DNA of 64,000 nt, from NCBI RefSeq assembly GCF_020382885.2, contig NC_058506.1:20324818-20388817 (forward strand). Reading direction: 5' to 3'. The DNA comes from Scatophagus argus (taxonomy: Eukaryota > Chordata > Actinopteri > Scatophagidae). Each line of letters starts with the position of its first letter. The stretch's first letter is position 1. The translations under genes and the position numbers were made by a program. Positions 11,000 to 23,500 of this stretch are shown here, piece after piece. The notes under the pieces are model-generated. The model saw only the letters and a program-made list of their open reading frames with translations, was not told where the DNA came from and ran no database searches.

Positions 11000-13900
11000 G
11001 TTGGCTTCTTTATCTATCGCCATCTGTTTTCTAGGGTTTTACATCCTGCATGTGATGTTTAAACTCTCCTCCACCAGCAGCGGACTTTACTCGCAGCTAC
11101 AATTTCACGTTTCTTCTTCTGCGCAATTTATTTCCGTGGTTGACAGGTTTCATGTCGTCGATAATATGACAGAAATTAAAGATGATTTAGTAGATGGTAC
11201 ATTTGTGTTTCTGTCTTATTCAGAAGAAAACAGATTTCAGTTTGGTGAGAACACATAATAATCAGAAAACACACACAGATTTAATTGGCCAGGAATAGGT
11301 TTTATATAAAATTTGGACAGTGGATACAGAGGCGATATTATGTGTATAAAAAAATACATACAATAAAAGGAAAATAAATGAATCTTATCTTTTCTATTTG
11401 GAGCAGATGTTCAAGTTAGCTGATGAAATGTAAAAGGCACTAAATGTACAACATTCCAGTTTTAAAGACGTTAAATGGAGGCCAAGGTCATTCCGAGATG
11501 AACGAAAATGAAAACAAAATGAAAAACAAAACAAATAAACAAAAGGGAATCACAGGGAATTTGCTGTCTTTGATATGCAAGACGTAGTGCAGATTTTACA
11601 ACATAACAAATCTCAAATAACACACAACTATTTACCATCGCAATAACACGTAAGCACGCACTTTTAAGTTTTGTCACGAGCGTTGAAAAGGCCGCAGCCT
11701 CCGTCCGCTCAAAAACCTTAAGACATCAACACACCAAACGCTGTGAGTTTGGTCAGACTGGAAATCTTTCATAATTTATAGTTTACATCACAATTTCTAC
11801 AACAGCACTAAGCACTGCAACGAGTCACGATTAGGAGCAAAGCGACCAGCAGTAAAATGGTTTGTCGGTATCATACAGAGCGTTTTCTTTGTCATTTGGT
11901 GAATACACTGAAATACATGCTAACTAATTTAAAAAAAAATCCAACCAAGATAAAGCAACAGAACTGACTTGGATGCTAAAGAGAAAACAAATCTGCAAGA
12001 CTACAGTGCCGACATTGTTTGGTGTCACAGCCAAAGTCAACTTAAAATGGACTCTTTTTCTTTCAGTCAGAAGGAAGATCCGCGTGGACGTCCATTGTGA
12101 ACATGTGTTGAACCGTGCCGAGGTCCAGTGTGAAGGACTTAATGGCTGACGGTGATGAAGCCCAGTGACGCGTGTCTTCACGTGGACTTGAGCCTTTGGG
12201 CTTGAAAATACTCGACAGTTCCCCGCAGTATTTAAGATTCGGCAGTACGTTAATGAAAAGTGCCACGAATCAATTCAGTTCCTGAATCAATTTAACGTGG
12301 ACTCCATGGGTCCGAAATCAACATCCGCCATGAACCAAACGCAGGTCACTTTTTGTTTGGCGAGTAAATCGCTGAAGGCCATCGGTCCCACTGATGGGTA
12401 AATGTTTGTTAAAATGGTGTTACATTTGGTCAGGAGGGATTGTGACTCGTTTAAGACCCAAAACTTAAAATTTAGGACTTGGGACTTGACTAGAGGCTTG
12501 TCAGTCGTGACTTGCAGGACAATGACTTGGGTCCAACCTTTGACAAAGCGTTTCATAGTTTCAGGTGATCACACACACTAATGAAAACATACTTCGAAAC
12601 AGCACATTTTATTTCTGCCTGCTAAGTCCTTCACACTGGACGTTTAACGCGAAACTCTGGAGGAGAAAACAATCTTATTTGCTCCTGACACTGACAGCTA
12701 ACTGATGCGATTTGGTCTCCAAAAGTTGAACCCAGGATGAATCTGAGTTTCTATCCATATTCCCAATAAAACAAAACACTGAATTCCTGCCAGACTCATC
12801 TACGTTAGCACAGCATAGCACGCTAACATGCTAAATGCTAGCAATAGCATCAATTTCGTGGATTTCGTCGTGCACACTTTTGAGTAAACAAAGTGTAATT
12901 CAAGACACTGTGAATCGGCAGGTTTGACACTTCCTGCAGGCACTGCGTACACTGGAGTGTACGGTGACAAATAATTAAGACTAACAGTGAAAAACAAAAA
13001 AACAAAAACATGCCACCAACTTTCTAGACCTCTACAGCAAACTACTTTCCTTCTCTGGAAAGACATCCACAGCCATACCACACAGGAATGAGTTACAGTA
13101 AACAGCACTATATCTTACAGGAGCACGATTTATATACAAATACTGGTCGACGTGGAGATTTACTGCATTTGGAATCACAAGCGGAAGCTGAAGGCTTTCA
13201 GTCTGGCTGCGACACAAACATCACTCTTAAGAGTCACCGATCCGTTAACAGATAAAATTCTAACATAAATTTGGCTTTTAAATGCTTCAAGAGAAAAGGC
13301 AAAGAAAAAACAAATCATATAAATTTGGAATGTATTTTAAAGCTTAAAAGCAACTGAAAAGAAATTACCTAATACATTTGGCCCATTATTTTGGAAAAAC
13401 AAAAAGAGCTTTACACAATACATGGATGATGGAAAAAAGGATGGATATTTTCATAATAATGTGTTACGTTAGTAAATTGCATGCAAACAGTGTATTTAGC
13501 AATTGTGAGCTTTTCATAGAAGCAGATATTTCACCTCAGAGGAACACTTTGTTTTTGTTTTTTTTTTAACATGCACATTTCACAGGCGGAAAGCACAAAA
13601 CTCTACCCAGGTTGCACTGCCTGTGTGTTAATATTCACTTTGAAAACAAAACAAAACAAAAAAACAAAAAACAAACACTCAGAGCACCCATAGTTGGTTT
13701 AGAAAAAAAAAATAGACAGGAAACAAGAACTGGTTAAAGATGTTCCACTGAGGTGAAATTCAAATGGGAGGCATTTTATTTTGAAAGGTACCACAACAAC
13801 ATGCCAGAACTCTACAGAAAACTGAAGCATTCACAGTAATACGATAACATCAGACGGCTTCTCTGAGGAGTACCGAATTTAGTTTTTTAGACGTCCTCAT

Positions 13901-14446
13901 GACTGCATGCAAAGTTAAAAAGTTACCGAAGGCGACGTAAACTCGAACCCCATGGAAGTGAACCACAGAGGAGATGAACCGGCGCCTCGGCAGCCTTTCG
14001 CACAAGCTGTGCGTTAATTCAAAAGGAGGTTAATCGAAGTGTCAGTTTAAGGACAACCACCGCTGCAGAACTCTTAAATATTTGTGTTATTTTACATGTT
14101 TCGGGTGACTGAAGTCTTGACTGACGCTGAGCTGTGGTTTTCCCTTTTTTAAATCAGCGTTGTCTGCGTCTCAGCGTCTTGTCTGATACCGTTTCTTACT
14201 TTGAGCGTTCGCTGTACTGTTTCTTTGCTTTTTTTGTCTTTACAATAAAGCACATGGAGACATCACTTTACCATGTAACAGTATAAAGGTTTCAGAGGAC
14301 AAAAGATGGAAGGAAAAAAAAATTAAGAAACTGCACCAATTTCTGTCCCTGTTGAAATATTCCCACCCTTCCCAAGAGCAGCTGATAGAGAGGTCTGATA
14401 CTTTAATGTGTTTTACTTATTTAATTTTTTCGTCCCCGGTTCCTCT
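11000..14446 (-). other. Gene-free stretch, at least partly mpzl1 3' UTR
   Basis: No coding exon seen. It directly follows the mpzl1 stop codon. Minus-strand AATAAA words occur near 13,776, 12,607 and 11,110, any of which could end the transcript. Long 3' UTRs are usual for MPZL1. The stretch is A/T-rich with short A runs and otherwise unremarkable. Confidence 0.4.
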
Positions 14447-14542
14447 TCAGTTTTTACGAATGTCAGCGTAGACGACTGGCTCCATCTTATGGAACGAGTT
14501 TTTGCTGCCTGAGTGATCCAGCTGGGCGTATATCACCGGGCC
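14447..14542 (-). CDS. mpzl1: mpzl1 last coding exon with both ITIMs
   Basis: Thirty-one residues from GPVIYAQLDHSG to PVVYADIRKN then stop. Both ITIM tyrosines sit in one exon, so they are included or lost together; in mammals a splice form (PZRb) lacks them. The acceptor is TTACGTTCCAG. Confidence 0.93.
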   Translation of the reverse strand, partial: GPVIYAQLDHSGSKNSFHKMEPVVYADIRKN

Positions 14543-17500
14543 CTGGAACGTAAGAGGAAGCAGAAAGGAAGTCGGTGAAAGACATAAATGAATCGAGAGC
14601 GAGAAGCAGAGGACAGAACAGAAGGCCTTCATTTTCAGCTCACACAAGCAGTTTGTTGAGAAAATGATCATTTTGGTGCTTTTCCAGTAGACGTTCTGAA
14701 TGGCAGATTTCTGAAATATTCACGCAGTTTCTTATATTTGCTTCGATTGACTTCATTTCAGTGATGAGCCATCAAATTAGAGAAACATGCAAACAGGTGA
14801 TTATGTAAAAAGCAGAGTCGAAATGCTAAGTTTATTAATCAATCCAAAATTAATGAGCGGCTGTTTTGATTAATTAAGTTAGTTTTCTTAGATTTAGTCA
14901 TTTTTGCAGCCCAAGTAAGAAGCAAACTTTCTCTTGATGACACGTGCAATAGAAATGTTATTGGTGTTGAACTCTTAGAGGTTTCCATGACCAAACTAAA
15001 CCAGATACTGCACATCACATTCAATCAGTGAAAGGGGGTGAAGACAAATCATCTCAGTCCTCTTTGCATAAACAACACAAATGCAACATTTTCCCAGCAA
15101 AATGGTGGCAGCCAGAGGGTTTTTCTGTCCCCCAGCTGCTCCTACCTGCAGTGGACCCGAGGGACTGGTAGACCTGGAGCCCTCCAGGCTGGACTCCACC
15201 TTCTTTTGTGGCTTCGGAGCCTGAGTGCTCACGCTTTCCAAGGACGTACATCTATTTTAGGGTTACGATTTGCCATGGTGTCGAGCAACCATTGGTGCGC
15301 ACAGGCAAATGGAGACAAACAGAAATAATGGGGCACAAGACAAAAATAAAACAATGAGAGATGAGCATGAAACACTGGATGCAAACAAAGTGCTCGGCAG
15401 CTCCCAGTGGTTCGGCAGAGACACCGAAAGCAGCGAAAGACGCCGAGACCAGAAGGTGCACCGACTGAAGGAGATCTCACAGAACAGATCGTTAAAATAA
15501 GGCTACTTTGATGAATACATTTATGATTTATCACACTTTGGCAGAATGTAGAAGGTTTATGGAGGAAGGAGAACAATCTCCTGCTGAGGAAATATTTAAA
15601 TGTATCGAAGCAAATACTGATTTCACTGGTTAAACAAAAGCTACAGTTTATGACAACTTGGGTTCTTTTACTCCTTTTCTGACTACCATATTTATGTGCT
15701 GACATAACACTACATTTTATGTTAAGTTACTGCTCTTGTTTGGTTCATGTCCTGGTATGGCGTAACCATTTAATAACAGGAATTTGACAGTTTTCTACCT
15801 CTCCACCTTCCCAAAGTTGTATTTTCTATGTAATTTATTATCGAAAAAAATAATAACTTAAGGGTTAATTATAATGCTTTTCTCTATCTTATGATGTGTT
15901 ACAGACCAAACCAAGAATAAATTTGAGGACGAAAATAATCCTAATCAATAATGAAAATATTGTGAGTTGCAGCCCTGTGTTTAACTGATTTTTACTCGGA
16001 TCAGTACCTTCATCAGTGTGAGTATTTGACTACTGAGTCCATGGACTGGAGTAAAACATGAAAATCAGGCAGGACAGAGTGCACCTCTAGTAAAGACCCT
16101 GTGTAACAGTAAGACAGGCAGATTCAGCTTTTCGTTCTAACATTTCAATACGACTGAACTCCGTCGACAAAAATGTTTCGCGGCGTCTCGTCGACCAACG
16201 CGTTTCATCAATAAGAGCTGGTGGTGAAGGAACACACATGAGGAAGACAGTGGTTATTTCTGAGCGTTAGTGAACACACATGCATTCAATGATGACAAGA
16301 CGACATGCTGACAAGCCAGTCGGTGAGTTAGCGGATATTAGTTGTGTTAACACACAGCGATGGAGGAAAGCGAGAGCGGCACCAGAGCAAACAGCAACCC
16401 CAACAAATCTCCCACGATCAAACCTCACTTTGCAATAAATCTGAATGTAAACGTCTCCCGTTTCTGGGTCAATATGTGGTCGTCTCACAGAGATGGAGAG
16501 ACGGCAGATGCAGAGCGTGAGGCAGATGTGGTCAGACTAACTCCAACGTACACAAAGGAAAGTCTACTTTTTTGACGGTGTCTTTAACAAACATATTAAT
16601 AAATAAATTAGTAACAACACCAGATCATCCAAACAGCCCAGAATGAACAGCGTTTTCCCCCCACAGGTAAACACACAGAGAAACTGGACTCTGCTCCCAT
16701 GCACAAAGGGTTAGCCGGGTGTTATGGTCTGATGATTAAACCTCTGAAGGAGTAAAATATTACTGGAAAGACTAAACAAAGACTCAGGAAACCAGCTGAA
16801 TCACACGAAGGACAAAATCCGCCTGAGAAACTCAGCTTCCAGCACCTTCTCTATACGAGAGTCACTTTGTGAATGTGTGTAGTTAAAGATGGAGGTAAGA
16901 CTGACTGACTTTCTGATGGGTCAGCTTTATTTTAGTGTGTTAGAAAGTATTTATTAGATGTTTATATACTGCTGATAACCGTTAACATGGAGGATTAAGC
17001 TGAACTTTATAAATATTTTTACTTTTTAAAATACCATCTGTTATTTCTGAAGTGAGCTCTTTTGTCATTTTACTGTGGCGAAGTTAGCGTCAGCAATCAG
17101 TGGGAACGCTCACCCTTCGTAATCATGGCGGTTGTGAAGCACCCTCATGACAACGCAGGCCCCCACGGCGATGAGGACGAGCAGGAATAAAGCACCACAA
17201 ACCGCTCCGACGATGACGGTGGTGTTGCTCTGAGGCAGAGACTCTGGACACAACAGACACAACACACACATTTGGCTTTTAGAATATAAAGTCCACATCT
17301 GAAAACCATGTTTAAAAGCTTCAGGGCTCTTCAATTTCAACATTTATTTATTGAATATTAACTTTTTTGATGCATTCATGTTTAGCACTTTCTAAACTGT
17401 CCTTATCCCACCCACGTGTTAACCTCAGCCAAAAGTGAGTCCATAATAGTCAATTTAATAAAGTATAAAGATTCCAGGAACCCAAAATGGAAAATAAACA

Positions 17501-20500
17501 TCATAAATATTTTTATGTTGTTTTAGTTTCACTCAAATACAACAGAAAAATGTAAATATTTCTTTCAAATTACATAAATGATTTGAGTGTCTGGAAGCCC
17601 ACATCAGCACTTTCAACTGGTTTTCCACGCTTGTCTCTGCACACATAAAGTTTTATTACTGTTATTACTGTGACTTGGCCTTAAAGTTTTAGCTGCAATG
17701 TGTGGCCATTCAGAAGTAACAAAAGATCTGTGTGCTTATGAATCAAATAAAGTGAACTCTCGAGAAGTAATCAAACAAGTGCTCTAACTTTCGTTTCTTT
17801 TCATTCCCAGAAGCACAACAGGCTCCCACCTGGAAGGTGAAGCAACCCCCGCAGTCAAAAGATAACAAGTCTTCACATGCACATGTTTGCTTCACAGAAG
17901 CAGAAAATGATTAGCAAGGCTGGAATGGCTGCTGTATGCCGGGTACAAAAAGATCTGACAGTGCCAACACACTGCCAGGCCAGTGCAGGGTGGAGATGCT
18001 TCAGTCTGCTGGGAGAGCTTCAGCTACAACAGCTAATTCAAGCGTAATGTCAGCGCTAACGCGGCCACTGGGAAATCACGTCTGATTGACCGCAAAGTAT
18101 GAATTAACTTCTGTTAACCGGACAGCAACGTTTACCCAAAGTTAGTGTGAATCACGACGAATTAAGTTAAAGTGCGTTTCATGCTTGTGTGAATCTGGAC
18201 GTCTAAATGAACTCACAGCTGGAGGAGGGAAGAGACACCAGACCGACTTGATTTAAAACCTGTTTTAATTTCGAGTTTCAAGTTTCACATTCTTTCTACG
18301 TGCAAATAAGATGGATTCTTTTGTTTTAAAGCAGCTGCGAGGTTAGTGGTGCTGTGACCTCGGTTGTAGTTTGGATATTTGTTTACTGATATTTTAAATT
18401 TGCAAGAGCGAACTGCCACAAAGTGCTGATTAGCTGAGCAGCAGCACGCAGGCGACCGGTTCTACTGCCACCCGGGAGAACAGGCACACCTCCTCCTGCC
18501 AGGTAACCAAGATAAACTTTCCCTCACTCATTTCTTGTTTGTGTTGCTCAACATGTGGCCTGGTGACGTGTCACAGCCCGGAATTTAAAAACAAAAAACA
18601 CTGACATGTTGTCTTGTTATGTTTAACGTTTGGTTTTGGGAGGAGATGTTTCAGGTTTAGCGATGACTAAAGTGGGATTTAATGAAGATTTAAAGGTAAT
18701 CCTGTTCAATTAAAGCTCAGTACAGGAGCAGTTTCAGATAAACCATACTTTAATCCAGTTTTGGATTATTTCTAGGTGGTGCAACCCATCATCAGCATCC
18801 AAATGGACATTTGATCAAAGTGAACAAAAAAAAAAGAAGAAATGAAAAGAAAAGTGAAAGCCACACTGACAGAGAAAAGTCATCTCTCTGCCTGGAAACA
18901 GATTCATCACTACGAGGCAGTTTTAACACACCCTCCAATCAGCATGTGTGTGTGTGCGGAGTCGGCGAGTGGGTGAACACAAACGACGAGCGTCTGGCCA
19001 AGTCCGCAGGTGCATTTAGAAAAGCCCCTTGCTTCAAGCTTAAGATGGTTTACCTCATCTTTTCATCAGATTTTTGTTAGAATGCATTTATTTTAATTAA
19101 CATTTGTTGGATTTCGGTGTGAGAAGAAGCCTGAGGACTCACCTTTCAGGACGACCCTGAGCACCGTTCGAGCCGCCGTCCCCATTATGTCCGGTGGGTT
19201 CTTCACGTCGCAGAAGAAGGTACCGTTGTCGCTGAACTGAGCCGGACTCAGCTGTATCGAGACGTCCCTCTTGTTGATGTCTCCGACGAACTGCACCCTG
19301 TCTTTGAACTCAGCTGGGCCTGGGAAAGCTTTTCCCGCAGAGAAGTAGAAAATCTGCAAAGAGAAAGGAAATCGGGTTAAACTGTGCAAACTGAAGCAAA
19401 GTTCATACGTGTTATTAAGTCGGTTCCTTCTATTTAAATCAATAAAACAACAAGAACTTAGAGCTGCGCAGTGACAAAACAACTAGAAATATTAAACTGT
19501 CTTTGATAGCTTTGCAAATGAAATTCCTAATTTCCTAATGATAAATTGTGTGTAACGTGTTACATCATAACAACCCGTTACATCTATAATTAGAGCTTCA
19601 ACAATTTGCTGATCAATTCATTGGTCAACTGACTGAAAATTTAATCAAATGAAATATTCTGACTCGTCGGTTTTCATACATTTTGAAAACATTAATTGCC
19701 AAAGCAGATCCCTGGATCCTGGTGCTGAAGTTTGCTTGGACCTGATCACAATGTGGGACCTTTAATTAAAAGTTCGAGTCAAATCGGGCCCTGAAACTGA
19801 AGCAGTTAAATGAAAGCCAACCATTTGTGCACGACTAAACCACATGCAGGTCTGTATGAGCAACACTGAAATCATCAAAGCCAGCAGACATCTACGACCC
19901 TCATCTCCTTCCTCTCAAACATTCGCTGAACTTCGCCATAACTCTTCAAACTCAAAACACATTAACCGTAACTGCTGTCATTACATCACAACAAGAAAAC
20001 GCATCATCAAGTCAAGAAGATTCTGCATATAATAAACACGGCTTTTCTTCTCAATCACAGCAACTTAAAGGTCTGTCAACGCAATTTTGATCTGGATTTC
20101 CGCCTCGGCCTTGTTACTTAACAGCAGCATCAGCGGACATAAAGCAACAACAGTTTCTATTGAACTGAAATGTTTCCTGTAGTCTGAGGATAAATTTACT
20201 CTGCAGTTTGGTTTGATATCGCTTTCACTTTACAGTAACAGGAAGAACATTGAGACTGAAACTGTTTTATCAAGGTTGCTGATATCATCTTATTCCTCAC
20301 TATCAAATATCCGCATTTCCAGATCCTGGCAGGAAGGCAAAGGACTCACACTTAAAAGCTCATTACACACAAAAGCAAAAGCAAAGGCATTGAAGATTAA
20401 TCAGCTTTTGCTGGAACTGAAAACTGCTGCAACAAAGTTCACACTGATGGTTGTTCTCATTCGCGTACTTTCCTTATTCTGCTGTCGGGCGACTGAACCA

Positions 20501-23500
20501 GTAAGAACAACACGCCAGCCGCGTCTCATAAAAAACAACCCGTGCTGACAACATTTAATGATAACAATAATCTCAACGCCGTCTGACAAAATCCCTGTAA
20601 ATCCGTGAACGCTGAAACACCAAGCTGACGATTTAAGATTTTTTACACACTTTGAGACCATTTCGGAAAAGTTCACTTACTGAAGAGGGGGCTCATTTTA
20701 GCATTTTAGTCTGTTCAGAGGGCTGAAAATGAGAGAAAAAGATGTGTTTAACCGGCTTAGTGTGGACATGCGCCAAATCTTAGGACTGCATGTACTGTAT
20801 CTGTCCTGGCATGACTGCATTGCAATTTAAGAAGCTCACAGTCATGTCATTATGTTTGCCGGAGATCACAGCAGACAGGTAGGCCTCCACCCAGCCTGAC
20901 TGATGTGTAAACAAAGAGGAGTCGGGTTTTGTGGACGAGACGTGAGCCGCACTCCTCCACGCCCCTCCAGGATAAACGGTTGACATTTTGCTCTCCGTGA
21001 AGAAATCCTCAGGTAAACAGGAACCACAGACCACATCAGTAAACGGTAACAGAGTCACAATCACACGTGCAATTAATTACGCTATCTGAGGCTGACTGAG
21101 ACGGTTTCAGCACTTGACAGTAAATCCTGACAGTTTGAAAAGGACATCTGTGGTAAGCACCCGCTGTGTGAAACAATTTGGCAGAAACAAATCAATTTGC
21201 TTTCTGTGTACCGAGTGTTGGTGTTTGTTTTGTCAACGTACGACAAGAATAAGAAATAAACAGGCATGCTGAAACACTTCATGAAGGGAAATTAAGATGC
21301 TCGAACCAGACACAAGATAAGGGCAGCAAACACAAAAAAATTGCATGAACATAATTTGTCACATTGTGACACAAGGTGGGAGCAGGAGTGATCATAAAAC
21401 AACTGACAAAAGAAATACAGTGAAAAGTGTCTCGAATCTAATATGCAGTACAAATGATTGTCTGCACTGAGATTGAACTGGAAAGGGAAGCTGTAACCCA
21501 GCGTGTATCATCACAGCGAGCGTTTATCCCGAGGAGCAGCTGAAGCCTTTCTTCGTGTGTCAGTGCAGATAAAACAATGGCAGGAAAACATCCTGTAGCT
21601 GTGGGAAATCTCCCCAGAGCGGATACGACCAGGAAGCACTTACCACGTACGGCGAATTGGAGAACTGATTGTCGGGCTGACTCGACTGAAAGCTCCAGCT
21701 CACCGTGGTGGCGCTGCTGACCACTTCGCTCGACTTGAAGGTGCATCGAAGGGTCCCCGTGGTGCCGTTCTGCATCATCACCTCAGGGTCGGTGTGTATG
21801 TCGATTGCTGATGCACGTTTTGTGACTGTGAAACGAGAGAATAAAAACAAGTTAGCAGGGATTAGCTCAAAGAGCAACACCTTTTAACAGTACACAAGAG
21901 ACAACGAAAATAGAAGAATATTGTTACCCTTGAGTGCTGTGATATTTTCTTCAGTAAGGCTGCATCAGACTTTAACCGTTTACATGCCACGACGCATGGC
22001 AGTGGTTTGCTGTGTGTTTTGTTTAAAGATCGCCTCCAACATAACGTCAACTGAACTCTGTCCCACGGCTTCACCGATTGATCGCTACTGCACAGACTCT
22101 GGCTCCAAATGACGTCACAAAAACAAGATGGCAGTGCGATATCGCGTATCGCATCCAGGATCTTTTGGCTTCAGTTTTGTATAGCAGGAGGAAGCGGAGA
22201 TGCATCATCCATCGTTGTGTATGTCAGTGCTCACTATGATCACGTGGCAAACCGTTAACCGTTACAGTCATTTGGTGTCGATAACCTCAGGGTTTCTCAT
22301 ACGATCATTTATCTGTCACGGCCTGCCACAATATCAACACTTTTCTGTTTTATGAGCCAAGATTTGTGGAGGAGTTTATAAAACATCCTGCTGATGAAGA
22401 AAGTCAACAGAGCAGACACAGGGAGAGATATAAAGAAGCCACACAGCGAACATAAAGAGTCAGGGCAGAGCAATCTGGTGTGTGTGTGTGTGCGTGAGTG
22501 TGCGCGCACAGTCAAAGAGCAGAGGTGTAGGCTGGTGTGTGTTTGTGTGGGGAAACGCCAGGTGAGCAGATTAAAGTAGTTTGTGAGAAAACATTAAAAT
22601 AAGGTGAAGAATTAAATATTTTAATGAACAACCAAAAGAAACAGGGTAATTTATGTATTTTACACGGAGAAGTAAATGCGCCACTTGACCTGAATACAGA
22701 CACGGTGGGTTGTCGGTCATTGTTGTTGTTTTCACTGATCACTGGTCAGCTTTGTAATTGTTTCTAGCCGTGTGTCTTTTTCTGTCTTCCTGTGAGTTGT
22801 TGTTGTTGGACTTGTGTGTGAGTGCAACAAGAGCAACTTCAAACTGCAGCTGAATTCTTTATATGTGTACAAATACTTTCAACTCATTAAAGCTGTTTCA
22901 AAACTGTCAAAGGACTGATCCAATAATCAATAGCGAAGGGCATCAATATCTCTCTGACACACTGTTATGAGGTCTGGAAAATATCAAGGGAAAAAAACGC
23001 TCATAAATTAATAATTCATATCCTTAAACTATTAACATGGGCCCTTAATTCACTATGCTGCCCTTATATCACTTAATTAATTGTCTCTAATACATAGCAT
23101 GAAGTTATTGTGGCAGTAATAACAGGCTACAGGTTGTTGTGGCTCTGCAGATGTTTTTAGTGTGAAGGTGCACAGAAGTTACTGAATTTTCCCCCACAAA
23201 TGAACATGTTTAATCTAGTGCTTTCATTCTGTTTGTCTTCGTCCTTTCTAAACTTTCTTGTTGTTTTTTTGTGATCCTTACGACGCTGGATGTTGTTTCA
23301 GAACTTCTTGTTTACCCTTTGCTGAGCGGCTCTGTGCTAAATGCATACACGCCATTGTGTAGTGCAGGGCAAAGTAAACAGTGGAGGTCAGCTCGTGAAC
23401 AATCTAAATGAGCTGGATGGGTGTAATACAGTTTTAGTTTGACTTCTGACTGAGACGTGTAGACACATTTTCAACATTATGATATCTTTAATGTTCCATA

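Noticed and set aside
10796..11023. Minus-strand frame with a seven-His run
   Set aside because: The His run is the complement of a GAT repeat; no homologue recognised and a donor-like site interrupts it.
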